From NCBI GenBank assembly GCA_910587745.1, contig CAJUNE010000001.1, positions 1-64,000 of the forward strand: a stretch of DNA of 64,000 bases, written 5' to 3'. The translations under genes and the position numbers were made by a program. This DNA is from an uncultured Bacilli bacterium (GTDB lineage Bacteria; Bacillota_I; Bacilli_A; RF39; UBA660). The notes under the pieces were generated by a model. The model saw nothing but the letters and a program-made list of their open reading frames with translations. It was not told the DNA's origin and ran no database searches. Positions 56,426 through 63,132 of the stretch are shown piece by piece. The first letter of the stretch is position 1. Every line of letters begins with the position of its first letter.

Positions 56426-56728
56426 ATGGCTAAAAAAGATATTAAAGAGACAACAAAAGAAGTTGTAGATGAAACAAAAATCCAAGAGAAAAAAGCTAAG
56501 GCAGAAAAAAAGAAAGATACTAAGAAAAAAACAAAGAAAGCAGAAAGAAAAGCGCCAAAAGAAAATTATTTTGTTGGAGTTAGAAATGAACTTTCTAAAG
56601 TAAAATGGCCAAGTAAAAAAGAAGTATTTAAATATACTATGGCAACAATTATATTTGTTTTATTACTAGTAGGCTTCTTTATATTAATGAGTTTAGTAAT
56701 GTCAGGAATTAAGGGGGCGTTTAACTAA
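56426..56728 (+). CDS. secE: Protein translocase subunit SecE
   Basis: A protein of 100 residues. The ATG at 56426 follows GAGGTGAGG. A Lys/Glu-rich N-terminal extension of about 45 residues precedes the SecE core: FVGVRNELSKVKWPSKKEVF and a single membrane helix, TIIFVLLLVGFFILMSLVM. Its stop overlaps the nusG start (TAATG). The usual neighbour rpmG is not upstream. Confidence 0.93.
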   Translation: MAKKDIKETTKEVVDETKIQEKKAKAEKKKDTKKKTKKAERKAPKENYFVGVRNELSKVKWPSKKEVFKYTMATIIFVLLLVGFFILMSLVMSGIKGAFN

Positions 56729-57261
56729 TGGAAAAAGAGTGGTATGTAGTTAACACTTATTCAGGTCACGAAGCAAAAGTTAAAGAAAAGCTAGAAGCAA
56801 AAGTAGAATCAATGGGATTACAAGATTATATTTATCGTATAATTATTCCTGAAACTACTGAAGTAGAAATAAAAGATGGTGTCAAAAAAGAAAAAACAAA
56901 GAAAATGTTTCCAGGCTATGTTCTAGTAGAAATGGTAATGAGTGATGAAGCATGGTATATCGTCCGTAATACTCCAGGTGTAACAGGATTTATCGGTTCA
57001 TCAGGAAAAGGAGCAAAACCAACACCATTATTACCAAGCGAAATTGATAAAATATTAGCAAGTATGGGAATGAGTCGTGTTAATATTGAATCTGAAATAG
57101 CAGTAGGAGACAAAGTAAGTATTGTTGATGGACCATTCAAAGGAATGATTGGTAAAGTTGACAATATTGATTTAGAAAATAATAGATTAAATGTTTTAAT
57201 TGATTTATTTGGTCAAGAAACACCTGTTGAAGTAGAAGTATACCAAGTAAATAAAGCTTAA
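56728..57261 (+). CDS. nusG: Transcription termination/antitermination factor NusG
   Basis: A protein of 177 residues coupled to secE. The N-terminal NGN domain has EWYVVNTYSGHEAKVKEKL, KKMFPGYVLVEM and TPGVTGFIG. A C-terminal KOW domain carries VGDKVSIVDGPFKGMIGKV. It binds RNA polymerase and couples it to ribosomes or Rho. The ribosomal genes rplK and rplA that usually follow are replaced here by an unrelated STAS-like gene. Confidence 0.96.
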   Translation: MEKEWYVVNTYSGHEAKVKEKLEAKVESMGLQDYIYRIIIPETTEVEIKDGVKKEKTKKMFPGYVLVEMVMSDEAWYIVRNTPGVTGFIGSSGKGAKPTPLLPSEIDKILASMGMSRVNIESEIAVGDKVSIVDGPFKGMIGKVDNIDLENNRLNVLIDLFGQETPVEVEVYQVNKA

Positions 57262-57281
57262 TTTTTTTGGAGAAAATCAAA

Positions 57282-57656
57282 GTGAAAGAAACAGATGAGT
57301 TATTAAAAAGCTTTTATATAAATATAGCACATGATTACAGTGAAACCCCAGGAGCCAGATACATATCTGATGGCCCATTCTCTGGTGAAGAGTTTAGAGA
57401 TAAGTTATTAGAACCAAGATATTTAAATTGTTTATCTTTAGGCATAAAACTAATAATTGATTTTGATGGAGGATATGGATATCCTATAACTTTTTTAGAA
57501 GAAGCATTTGGTGGTTTAGTAAGAAAAGGATATAGTGGGATTGATTTGTTAAATAATACTATCTTTGTATCTAATGAAGAGCCTAAAATAATAGAAGATA
57601 TTAAAAAATTAATACTAGAAGAAGAACAAAGACAATTTCCAAGAAGTAGAAAATAA
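57282..57656 (+). CDS. STAS-like protein (DUF4325)
   Basis: A protein of 124 residues. The GTG at 57282 lies 6 nt after GGAGAAA; the TTG at 57267 overlaps that site. The DUF4325 pattern is clear: an early ETPGARYISDGPFSGEEFR, a core strand LIIDFDGGYGYPITFLEEAFGG and a short C-terminal helix. STAS-like folds are protein interaction modules and this family often stands near ATPases or in accessory regions; its task is unknown. It follows nusG by 20 bp and is closed by a terminator. Confidence 0.82.
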   Translation: MKETDELLKSFYINIAHDYSETPGARYISDGPFSGEEFRDKLLEPRYLNCLSLGIKLIIDFDGGYGYPITFLEEAFGGLVRKGYSGIDLLNNTIFVSNEEPKIIEDIKKLILEEEQRQFPRSRK

Positions 57657-57659
57657 TTT

Positions 57660-57687
57660 AAAGATGGTTAAAAACTATCTTTTTTTT
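57660..57687 (+). terminator. Intrinsic terminator after secE-nusG-STAS
   Basis: AAAGATGG pairs with CTATCTTT (one G-U) across 7 nt, followed by T residues. Confidence 0.8.
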
Positions 57688-57769
57688 CATATTTAATTTA
57701 TGATATAATATTTTGTATAAATTTAATGTAAAAAATAAATAGTTAGATTAAATAGGGAAAGGAGAAAAT

Positions 57770-58537
57770 ATGACCATTGGTGAAAAACATATTGATAAAT
57801 TAGTCCAAAAAATGCATGAATATTATAATAGTAAAGACTCTAACACTTTAGCAACAGTTGATTTTCCTGAATATTTAGAATATAAAAGTAATGAATGGTT
57901 AATTTATATATTTTATTCTTGCTTATTAGATTATGGTATGAGGTCCGAAAATTATCATAATAATTTAATAAAAACCCATCAGTTATATCCTAAAATATTT
58001 AACCCAAAGTATGTTATAACAACCTATACAAATAATAAAGAAGAGTTATTAAATATAATGAAAAAAAGTATTCATCCCAGGTATCCCAATGTTGCCGTAG
58101 ACAAGTGGTTAAATTTATCAAAAGAATTAGCAAAATATAATAACTTAATAGATAAAATCAAAGAATTTAATAATTTTAATGAACTAAATATATTTATCAG
58201 AAATATAAAAGGATATGGTCAAAAGACAGGAGGATTATTACTTAGATTAATATATGAAGCTAAGGTATGTAATTTTAGTGTTAAATTAGGATATATTCCA
58301 CTAGATAGACATGATATTGAAATAAGTTATTTAAATAACATCATTGATAGTAAGAAGTTAAATAATAAAGAAATAGAAGAGTTATCAACGTTATACATAA
58401 AAAGTGGCGAAAAGCAAGGAATTGATGCAAATTTAATAGATAAATACTTATGGAATATAGGTAATGATTTTTGTAATAAAAAGAATTGTATTAATTGCCC
58501 TTTGTATGGTAATTGTAAAACAAAAGAAAATAATTAG
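57770..58537 (+). CDS. HhH-GPD-like DNA glycosylase with Fe-S cluster loop
   Basis: A protein of 255 residues. A helix-hairpin-helix motif, IKGYGQKTGGLLLRLIYE (about 145-162), matches the EndoIII type, where the Lys is the lyase residue. A downstream Asp in PLDRHDIEI stands where the catalytic Asp is expected. The C-terminus has a four-Cys loop, FCNKKNCINCPLYGNC, spaced C-x4-C-x2-C-x5-C; EndoIII has x6 in the first gap. This suggests a [4Fe-4S] base-excision enzyme. The N-terminal 90 residues are not recognised. It is followed 28 bp later by a uracil-DNA-glycosylase-like gene. AAAGGAG precedes the ATG. Confidence 0.78.
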   Translation: MTIGEKHIDKLVQKMHEYYNSKDSNTLATVDFPEYLEYKSNEWLIYIFYSCLLDYGMRSENYHNNLIKTHQLYPKIFNPKYVITTYTNNKEELLNIMKKSIHPRYPNVAVDKWLNLSKELAKYNNLIDKIKEFNNFNELNIFIRNIKGYGQKTGGLLLRLIYEAKVCNFSVKLGYIPLDRHDIEISYLNNIIDSKKLNNKEIEELSTLYIKSGEKQGIDANLIDKYLWNIGNDFCNKKNCINCPLYGNCKTKENN

Positions 58538-58565
58538 TTTTAAGAAGATATTTGGTAAATGAACT

Positions 58566-59297
58566 ATGAGTTTAAAAATTAAGGTGGTGAAAAACATAAA
58601 AAATAAATTATTTAATGAATTAATAAATGATATGAGTAAATGTCAAAAATGTATATCTTTACATTCCAAAAATAATATTGATTGCTCGCTAATTAATATT
58701 TATAAAAATAAAAAATTTGCAAAAGAAATTCCATCAATCTGGACTGATTGGTACAATAGATTAGATTCAAAAATCATGATAATAGGACAAGATTGGGGAC
58801 CTTATTTGGATATGAAAAAATTAAATGCTAGATATTTAGAAAATCCTACAAAAGATAATTGGCTTAAATTAATAGAAGATGAAAAAAGTTTAACCAAAAA
58901 ACAACTTACAAAATATTTAATAGAATCTTCAAATGGTAAAATTGATACCATTAATGATATTTATATTACGAATGCCATTATGTGTGCTAGACATGGAAAT
59001 AATTATAGAGGAAATAACATCAATTTGAAATGTTCGACATTAAATTGTAAAGAATTTTTATTTAGGCAAATAGAAATAGTAAAACCAAAAATAATATTAA
59101 CATTAGGCTATTATCCTCTATATTCACTTTCAAATATTTATAATTTTAAAATAGAAGAAAATTTAACCAAAACAATAGAAAAATATCCTATAATAGAAAT
59201 TGATAATTTTATTATTATTCCTTTATATCATCCCGTAGCACAAATAACAAAAGAAAAACAATTAGAACAATACAAAAAGGTTTGGCAATTTATTTAA
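58566..59297 (+). CDS. Uracil-DNA glycosylase superfamily protein (Fe-S type)
   Basis: A protein of 243 residues from the ATG at 58566. Family 4/5-like marks are an N-terminal CxxC (KCQKC), a middle segment TNAIMCARHGNNYRG, a later Cys in LNCKEFLFRQIEIVKPKIILTLG, and a C-terminal LYHPVAQIT. The first catalytic motif, usually GEAPG-like, reads IIGQDWGPYLD, so specificity may differ from uracil. The start is uncertain: the ATG has no good ribosome site, whereas a strong AAGGTGGTG is followed by an AUA where a start would be expected (about 58596). It is paired with the HhH glycosylase gene. Confidence 0.75.
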   Translation: MSLKIKVVKNIKNKLFNELINDMSKCQKCISLHSKNNIDCSLINIYKNKKFAKEIPSIWTDWYNRLDSKIMIIGQDWGPYLDMKKLNARYLENPTKDNWLKLIEDEKSLTKKQLTKYLIESSNGKIDTINDIYITNAIMCARHGNNYRGNNINLKCSTLNCKEFLFRQIEIVKPKIILTLGYYPLYSLSNIYNFKIEENLTKTIEKYPIIEIDNFIIIPLYHPVAQITKEKQLEQYKKVWQFI

Positions 59298-59315
59298 AAT
59301 GGAATATAAAAAAGA

Positions 59316-59500
59316 AAAAGCGTCTAATATTTAAGAAGCTTTTTTTCTAAGTAAGTAATAACTTTATATAAAATAAAAGAAATAAGTAATAAAATAACAA
59401 TACCAGATATAACCATATTAAGATTAAATACTTGAGTACCATATATAATGAGATAACCAAGATCAGCTTTACTAACTAAAAATTCTCCCATAATAACACC
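59316..59500. repeat. 185-bp direct repeat, left copy
   Basis: Near-identical (two differences seen, at 59322 and 59463) to 60677-60861. The two copies flank the rhuM segment in the same orientation. Confidence 0.95.
59324..59500 (-). pseudogene. Duplicated 3' fragment of the ABC permease gene
   Basis: On the minus strand this encodes the last 58 or so residues of the permease at 60685-61470 (VIMGEFLVSKADLGYLIIYG onward), including its stop and terminator region. It lacks any start or upstream part. It is a remnant left by duplication during insertion or rearrangement around rhuM. The 120 bp between it and the rhuM start hold only the rhuM promoter. Confidence 0.88.
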
Positions 59501-59565
59501 GACTAATTCTGAATGGAGAGAATAATCTAACTATTAAAAGCATTTATTAATAGCCATTAATTTGG

Positions 59566-59571
59566 TATAAT
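59566..59571 (+). promoter_or_regulatory. -10 box of rhuM
   Basis: TATAAT about 48 bp before the TTG start. No clear -35 is seen. Confidence 0.45.
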
Positions 59572-59618
59572 ATAGTTACTATTTTTATTTGAAATTAAAA
59601 AGAAAGGAGATGTTTATT

Positions 59619-60629
59619 TTGAATAATTTAGAAGTTATCAGTAGTACAGAAGAATTTTTAGTTTTTAAGACACAAGAAAAAGAAAAAGGAATTGCAGTTC
59701 GATATGAAAATGAAAATTTATGGATGACACAAAAAGCTATGGCTGAGTTATTTGCTGTTAATGTTCCAGCGATTAATAAGCACTTAAATAATATCTATGA
59801 TGAAGGAGAACTTAATAGAGATTCAACTATTTCCAAAATGGAAACAGTTCAACAAGAAGGGAATCGTAATGTAAAAAGAAATGTTGAATTTTACAATTTA
59901 GATGCAATTATTTCTGTAGGATATAGAGTTAATTCAAGGCGTGCTACACAATTTAGAAGATGGGCTACACAAGTTTTAAAAAAATATACTATAGAAGGCT
60001 ATGCACTAGATAAAAAAAGAATGGAAAACGGAGCATTCTTAGATAAAGATTATTTTGAAAAACTTTTAGAAGAGATTCGAGAAATTCGCTTGAGTGAGAG
60101 AAGATTCTATCAAAAAATCACTGATATATATGCAACCAGCATCGATTATGATGCAGCATCTCCAACAACTATTGAATTTTTTAAAAAAGTTCAAAACAAA
60201 ATGCACTATGCCATCACTCATCAAACAGCTGCAGAAATTATCTATAATAGAGTAGACCATACAAAAGAAAATATGAATTTAACTTCTTGGAAGAATTCTC
60301 CAAATGGAAAAATCATGGAATCTGATGTAGTGATTGCTAAAAATTATTTAACTAAAGAAGAGATTAAAGATTTAGAAAGAATAGTAAATGCCTTTTTAGA
60401 ACTTGCTGAGCGTAGAGCTGAGAGGCATATTCCTATGACTATGGAAGACTGGAGTACAAGAATAGATAAATATTTACTAGCAGATGATTTAGATGTTTTA
60501 AAAGATGCCGGAAAGATATCACATGAAATAGCAGTTGATAAAGCTTTAAGTGAATTTGAAAAATATAGAATTACACAAGATAAATTGTTTGAATCTGATT
60601 TTGATAAATTTATATTAGAAACAAAATAG
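59619..60629 (+). CDS. RhuM family protein
   Basis: A protein of 336 residues. The TTG at 59619 is 9 nt after AAAGGAG; the ATG at 59610 abuts the site. The N-terminal region, VRYENENLWMTQKAMAELFAV and KHLNNIYDEGEL, is DNA-binding-like. YNLDAIISVGYRVNSRRATQFRRWA is the hallmark of the RhuM family, and EFFKKVQNKMHYAITHQTAAE is in the C-terminal half. RhuM proteins were named from a Salmonella pathogenicity island and are common on mobile elements; their biochemical role is unclear. Here the gene sits between 185-bp direct repeats, a sign of recent acquisition. Confidence 0.9.
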   Translation: MNNLEVISSTEEFLVFKTQEKEKGIAVRYENENLWMTQKAMAELFAVNVPAINKHLNNIYDEGELNRDSTISKMETVQQEGNRNVKRNVEFYNLDAIISVGYRVNSRRATQFRRWATQVLKKYTIEGYALDKKRMENGAFLDKDYFEKLLEEIREIRLSERRFYQKITDIYATSIDYDAASPTTIEFFKKVQNKMHYAITHQTAAEIIYNRVDHTKENMNLTSWKNSPNGKIMESDVVIAKNYLTKEEIKDLERIVNAFLELAERRAERHIPMTMEDWSTRIDKYLLADDLDVLKDAGKISHEIAVDKALSEFEKYRITQDKLFESDFDKFILETK

Positions 60630-60673
60630 TAATCCATATACATAGAAATTATATAAAGATATTCTCAAAAATG

Positions 60674-60702
60674 TAAAAAAGCCTCTAATATTTAAGAAGC
60701 TT
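60674..60702 (-). terminator. Terminator of the ABC transporter operon
   Basis: On the minus strand AAGCTTC pairs with GAGGCTT (one G-U) across 10 nt, followed by T6. It contains the permease stop. Confidence 0.7.
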
Positions 60703-60861
60703 TTTTTCTAAGTAAGTAATAACTTTATATAAAATAAAAGAAATAAGTAATAAAATAACAATACCAGATATAACCATATTAAGATTAAATACTTGAGTAC
60801 CATATATAATGAGATAACCAAGACCAGCTTTACTAACTAAAAATTCTCCCATAATAACACC
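60677..60861. repeat. 185-bp direct repeat, right copy
   Basis: The parental copy of the 59316-59500 repeat, inside the 3' end of the permease gene. Homology ends sharply at 60861/59500. Confidence 0.95.
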
Positions 60862-61470
60862 TATTAGAGTCATAGAAATATTAAGTTTTAAACTAGAAAT
60901 AATAGTTTTATAAGTTGCAGGAATTGTAAGTTTAAATAGAGTATCAAGTTTAGAAGCTTTAAAAGTTTTAAAAAGTTTTATTAAATCCGAATCTATATTA
61001 TTAAAACCATTATAAATAGAAATAATACCTACAATCAAATTAATAAGAAGAGCCATAACAATAATAGATTTTGTATTAGCACCTACAATAATAATTATTA
61101 AAGGACCAAGAGCTACTTTAGGTAAACTATTAATTAAAGTAAGGTAGGGATCAATTACTTTATTTAAGATTCTAAATTCATAAAGTAGAATAGCAATAAT
61201 AAAACTAAGAGTAATTCCGATGGTAAAAGCAATTAAAGTTTCATAAATAGTGGTAAAAATATGATGAATTAGATTATAATTCAGAAATAGATTTTTAATC
61301 GTAACAAGTACTTTAGAAGGAGAAGAAAAGATAAAGGGATTAATAATTTTTAAATTGCTAAGAACTTCCCAAGCAATAAGAAAAGCTACTAGAATAAAGA
61401 CTTGTAAGAATAAAACCAAGATTTTTTCTAATTTAATTTTTTTCAAATAAGTTTTATGTTCTTTACTCAT
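60685..61470 (-). CDS. NitT/TauT-type ABC transporter permease
   Basis: A protein of 261 residues with about six membrane helices. The start is the ATG at 61470, following GGAAGGA; it overlaps the ATPase stop by 8 bp. The permease signature for contact with the ATPase (EAA loop) is in LFKTFKASKLDTLFKLTIPATYKTII (shown as two runs: LFKTFKASKLDTL and FKLTIPATYK). It is of the SsuC/TauC type and imports a small anion or vitamin-like compound. The complete 3' end is kept here, while its last 177 bp are duplicated at 59324. Confidence 0.9.
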   Translation of the reverse strand: MSKEHKTYLKKIKLEKILVLFLQVFILVAFLIAWEVLSNLKIINPFIFSSPSKVLVTIKNLFLNYNLIHHIFTTIYETLIAFTIGITLSFIIAILLYEFRILNKVIDPYLTLINSLPKVALGPLIIIIVGANTKSIIVMALLINLIVGIISIYNGFNNIDSDLIKLFKTFKASKLDTLFKLTIPATYKTIISSLKLNISMTLIGVIMGEFLVSKAGLGYLIIYGTQVFNLNMVISGIVILLLISFILYKVITYLEKKLLKY

Positions 61471-62212
61471 ATTGTAAGTCCTTCCAAATAAGATCATAAT
61501 ACTTACTAAAATTTTTATCTTTTCTATTTTCGATTGGAGTTAAATCTATTTCTCTTTTAATTGGATAAATATTTTTGATATGCGAAGGTCTAGAAGATAA
61601 GACAATAACTCTAGTACTAATACTTATAGCTTCTGCCAAATCATGAGTTACCATAATAGCAGTTTTGCCTTCATTTTTAAGAATTTTATAAACATCATCA
61701 CTAACACTAAGACGAGATTGATAATCAAGTTTACTAAAAGGTTCATCAAGAATTAAGATATCGGGTTTTAAAGCCAGAGTACGAATTAAGGCAACTCGTT
61801 GTCTCATACCACCAGATAGTTCATCAGGATATTTATCTTTAAAATCTCCAAGACCATAAGTATCAAGTAAATTATTTACATAATCCATATTATCTTTAGT
61901 TTTAGTATGAGTTATTTCAAGAGCGATACAAGCATTATCAAATACAGTTCGCCATGAAAGAAGTGAATCACTTTGAAGCATATATCCAAGTTTTAGATTA
62001 CTTTTAAGAAATTTAATATCACCAGTAGTTTTAGTATCCATATTAGTAAGGATATTAAGTAGGGTAGATTTACCACAACCACTAGGTCCTACGATTGAAA
62101 TAAATTCTCCTTGAAATAAATCAAAGGTTATATCACTTATAGCATTTACTTCCTTTTTACCTGAATAATAAACTTTAGAAATATTTTTAACACTAAGAAG
62201 TTTATTTTTCAT
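61463..62212 (-). CDS. NitT/TauT-type ABC transporter ATP-binding protein
   Basis: A protein of 249 residues of the SsuB/TauB type. Walker A GPSGCGKSTLLNIL is near residue 40, signature LSGGMRQRVALIRTLA near 135, Walker B ILILDEPFSKLD, and the switch His in MVTHDLAEA. It energises the adjacent permease. Its start overlaps the end of the truncated substrate-binding gene by 11 bp, and its stop overlaps the permease start. Confidence 0.93.
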   Translation of the reverse strand: MKNKLLSVKNISKVYYSGKKEVNAISDITFDLFQGEFISIVGPSGCGKSTLLNILTNMDTKTTGDIKFLKSNLKLGYMLQSDSLLSWRTVFDNACIALEITHTKTKDNMDYVNNLLDTYGLGDFKDKYPDELSGGMRQRVALIRTLALKPDILILDEPFSKLDYQSRLSVSDDVYKILKNEGKTAIMVTHDLAEAISISTRVIVLSSRPSHIKNIYPIKREIDLTPIENRKDKNFSKYYDLIWKDLQYE

Positions 62213-62783
62213 ATAAATTATTAATTAGTTTACTATAAGGCATACGTTTATCAATTAACTTATTATCTTCTAAAATATCTTGTAAGTTATTAAAACTTTG
62301 TTCATTAATAAAAGGATCACTAAGCCAAGAATCATATTTCTTATAATTATCAACGATTACAGTTAAATCTTCCAAACTAATATCTGGAAACTCTGGTAAT
62401 ATAACTTTAGCAATAGTTTTAGCATCATTATTTTTAACAAATTCTAGTCCTTTATTTATAGCATTAGTAAAATCTTTTAAAGTTTCATTATTTTTATTTA
62501 AGTAACTTTTACGAGCATAAAAAGCAGTATAAGGCATTTCACCAGATAATTTACCAATTGATTCAACAATACAAGCCTTACTATTTTTTACAACACTAGT
62601 AGCAGTAGGTTCAAATAAATCAACGAAGTCTCCCATACCACCAATAAATGAACCTGATAAAGAAGCAAAATCAACAGCATAATTAACGTTTATTTTACTT
62701 AAATCAATATTACTATTCTTAATAGCATTTAAGAAGTTTAACGCTGGCATTCCTCCTGTTCTTGTACAAAACTTATAACCAAT
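62202..62783 (-). pseudogene. 5'-truncated NMT1-type substrate-binding protein gene
   Basis: The frame encodes only the C-terminal 180-190 residues of a NitT/TauT-type substrate-binding protein, of about 330 residues when complete. GGMPALNFLNAIKNSN, SFIGGMGDFVDLFEPTA and MPYTAFYARKSYL match the YtlA-like group. The open frame continues upstream of the first ATG (62750) only to a stop at 62784-62786, and there is no signal peptide or lipobox. The gene therefore lost its 5' half at the junction with the Rep-bearing segment. The transporter is probably non-functional unless a binding protein is supplied elsewhere. The original ligand is unknown. Confidence 0.85.
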
Positions 62784-62789
62784 TTAATT

Positions 62790-62806
62790 CCCCATAAAAT
62801 AAGGGG
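62790..62806. other. Small GC hairpin at the element junction
   Basis: CCCC and GGGG separated by nine A/T bases, directly next to the end of the truncated gene. It may mark the edge of the Rep-bearing element. Confidence 0.4.
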
Positions 62807-62809
62807 TTA

Positions 62810-62856
62810 ATAAAATCATTAGACAAGAAATAGTCTTCTTTTTTTAATGATTTTAT
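62810..62856. repeat. 12-bp inverted repeat upstream of rep
   Basis: ATAAAATCATTA and TAATGATTTTAT are perfect inverted repeats 23 bp apart, with an inner AGAC/GTCT. It lies about 310 bp upstream of the Rep start; such repeats can be a double-strand origin or a terminator. A TTTTTTT run lies inside the right half. Confidence 0.55.
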
Positions 62857-62912
62857 CTCCGTGGGTAAAAACACTCGTATTATATTAGTAGAAGATAAGG
62901 AGTGTTGATTTT

Positions 62913-62957
62913 ATGACTATATTTAAGTTGAATTTCAATGAAATTATTCCACCGTGA
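62913..62957 (+). CDS. Possible 14-residue leader ORF
   Basis: An ATG follows AAGGAG by 9 nt and reads MTIFKLNFNEIIPP before TGA. If the TGA were read through, the frame would continue to 63086. It may be a small peptide or the start of a broken gene. Support is only the ribosome site. Confidence 0.3.
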   Translation: MTIFKLNFNEIIPP

Positions 62958-63060
62958 TATCTATATTATTATTTATTAAGAATATATAATAGGAGAAAAA
63001 TATATCCCCTTTTATATATTAAGTTAAGTCATAGTAGTTATAGATTAAAAGGAGAAGAAT

Positions 63061-63132
63061 TTGAAAGATTTAACTATTTATGTTAATAACGATTTAATTA
63101 TAGCCAATAAAGGTTATAATTATGAAGACTGA
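63061..63132 (+). CDS. Possible 23-residue ORF coupled to rep
   Basis: A TTG start follows AAAAGGAG. The frame (MKDLTIYVNNDLIIANKGY and four more residues) ends 11 bp inside the rep gene and covers its ribosome site. It could be a coupling leader that tunes Rep synthesis. Unrecognised. Confidence 0.4.
   Translation: MKDLTIYVNNDLIIANKGYNYED

Noticed and set aside
59316..60861. rhuM segment as a classical insertion sequence
   Set aside because: No transposase, no terminal inverted repeats and a 185-bp duplication far longer than an IS target duplication.
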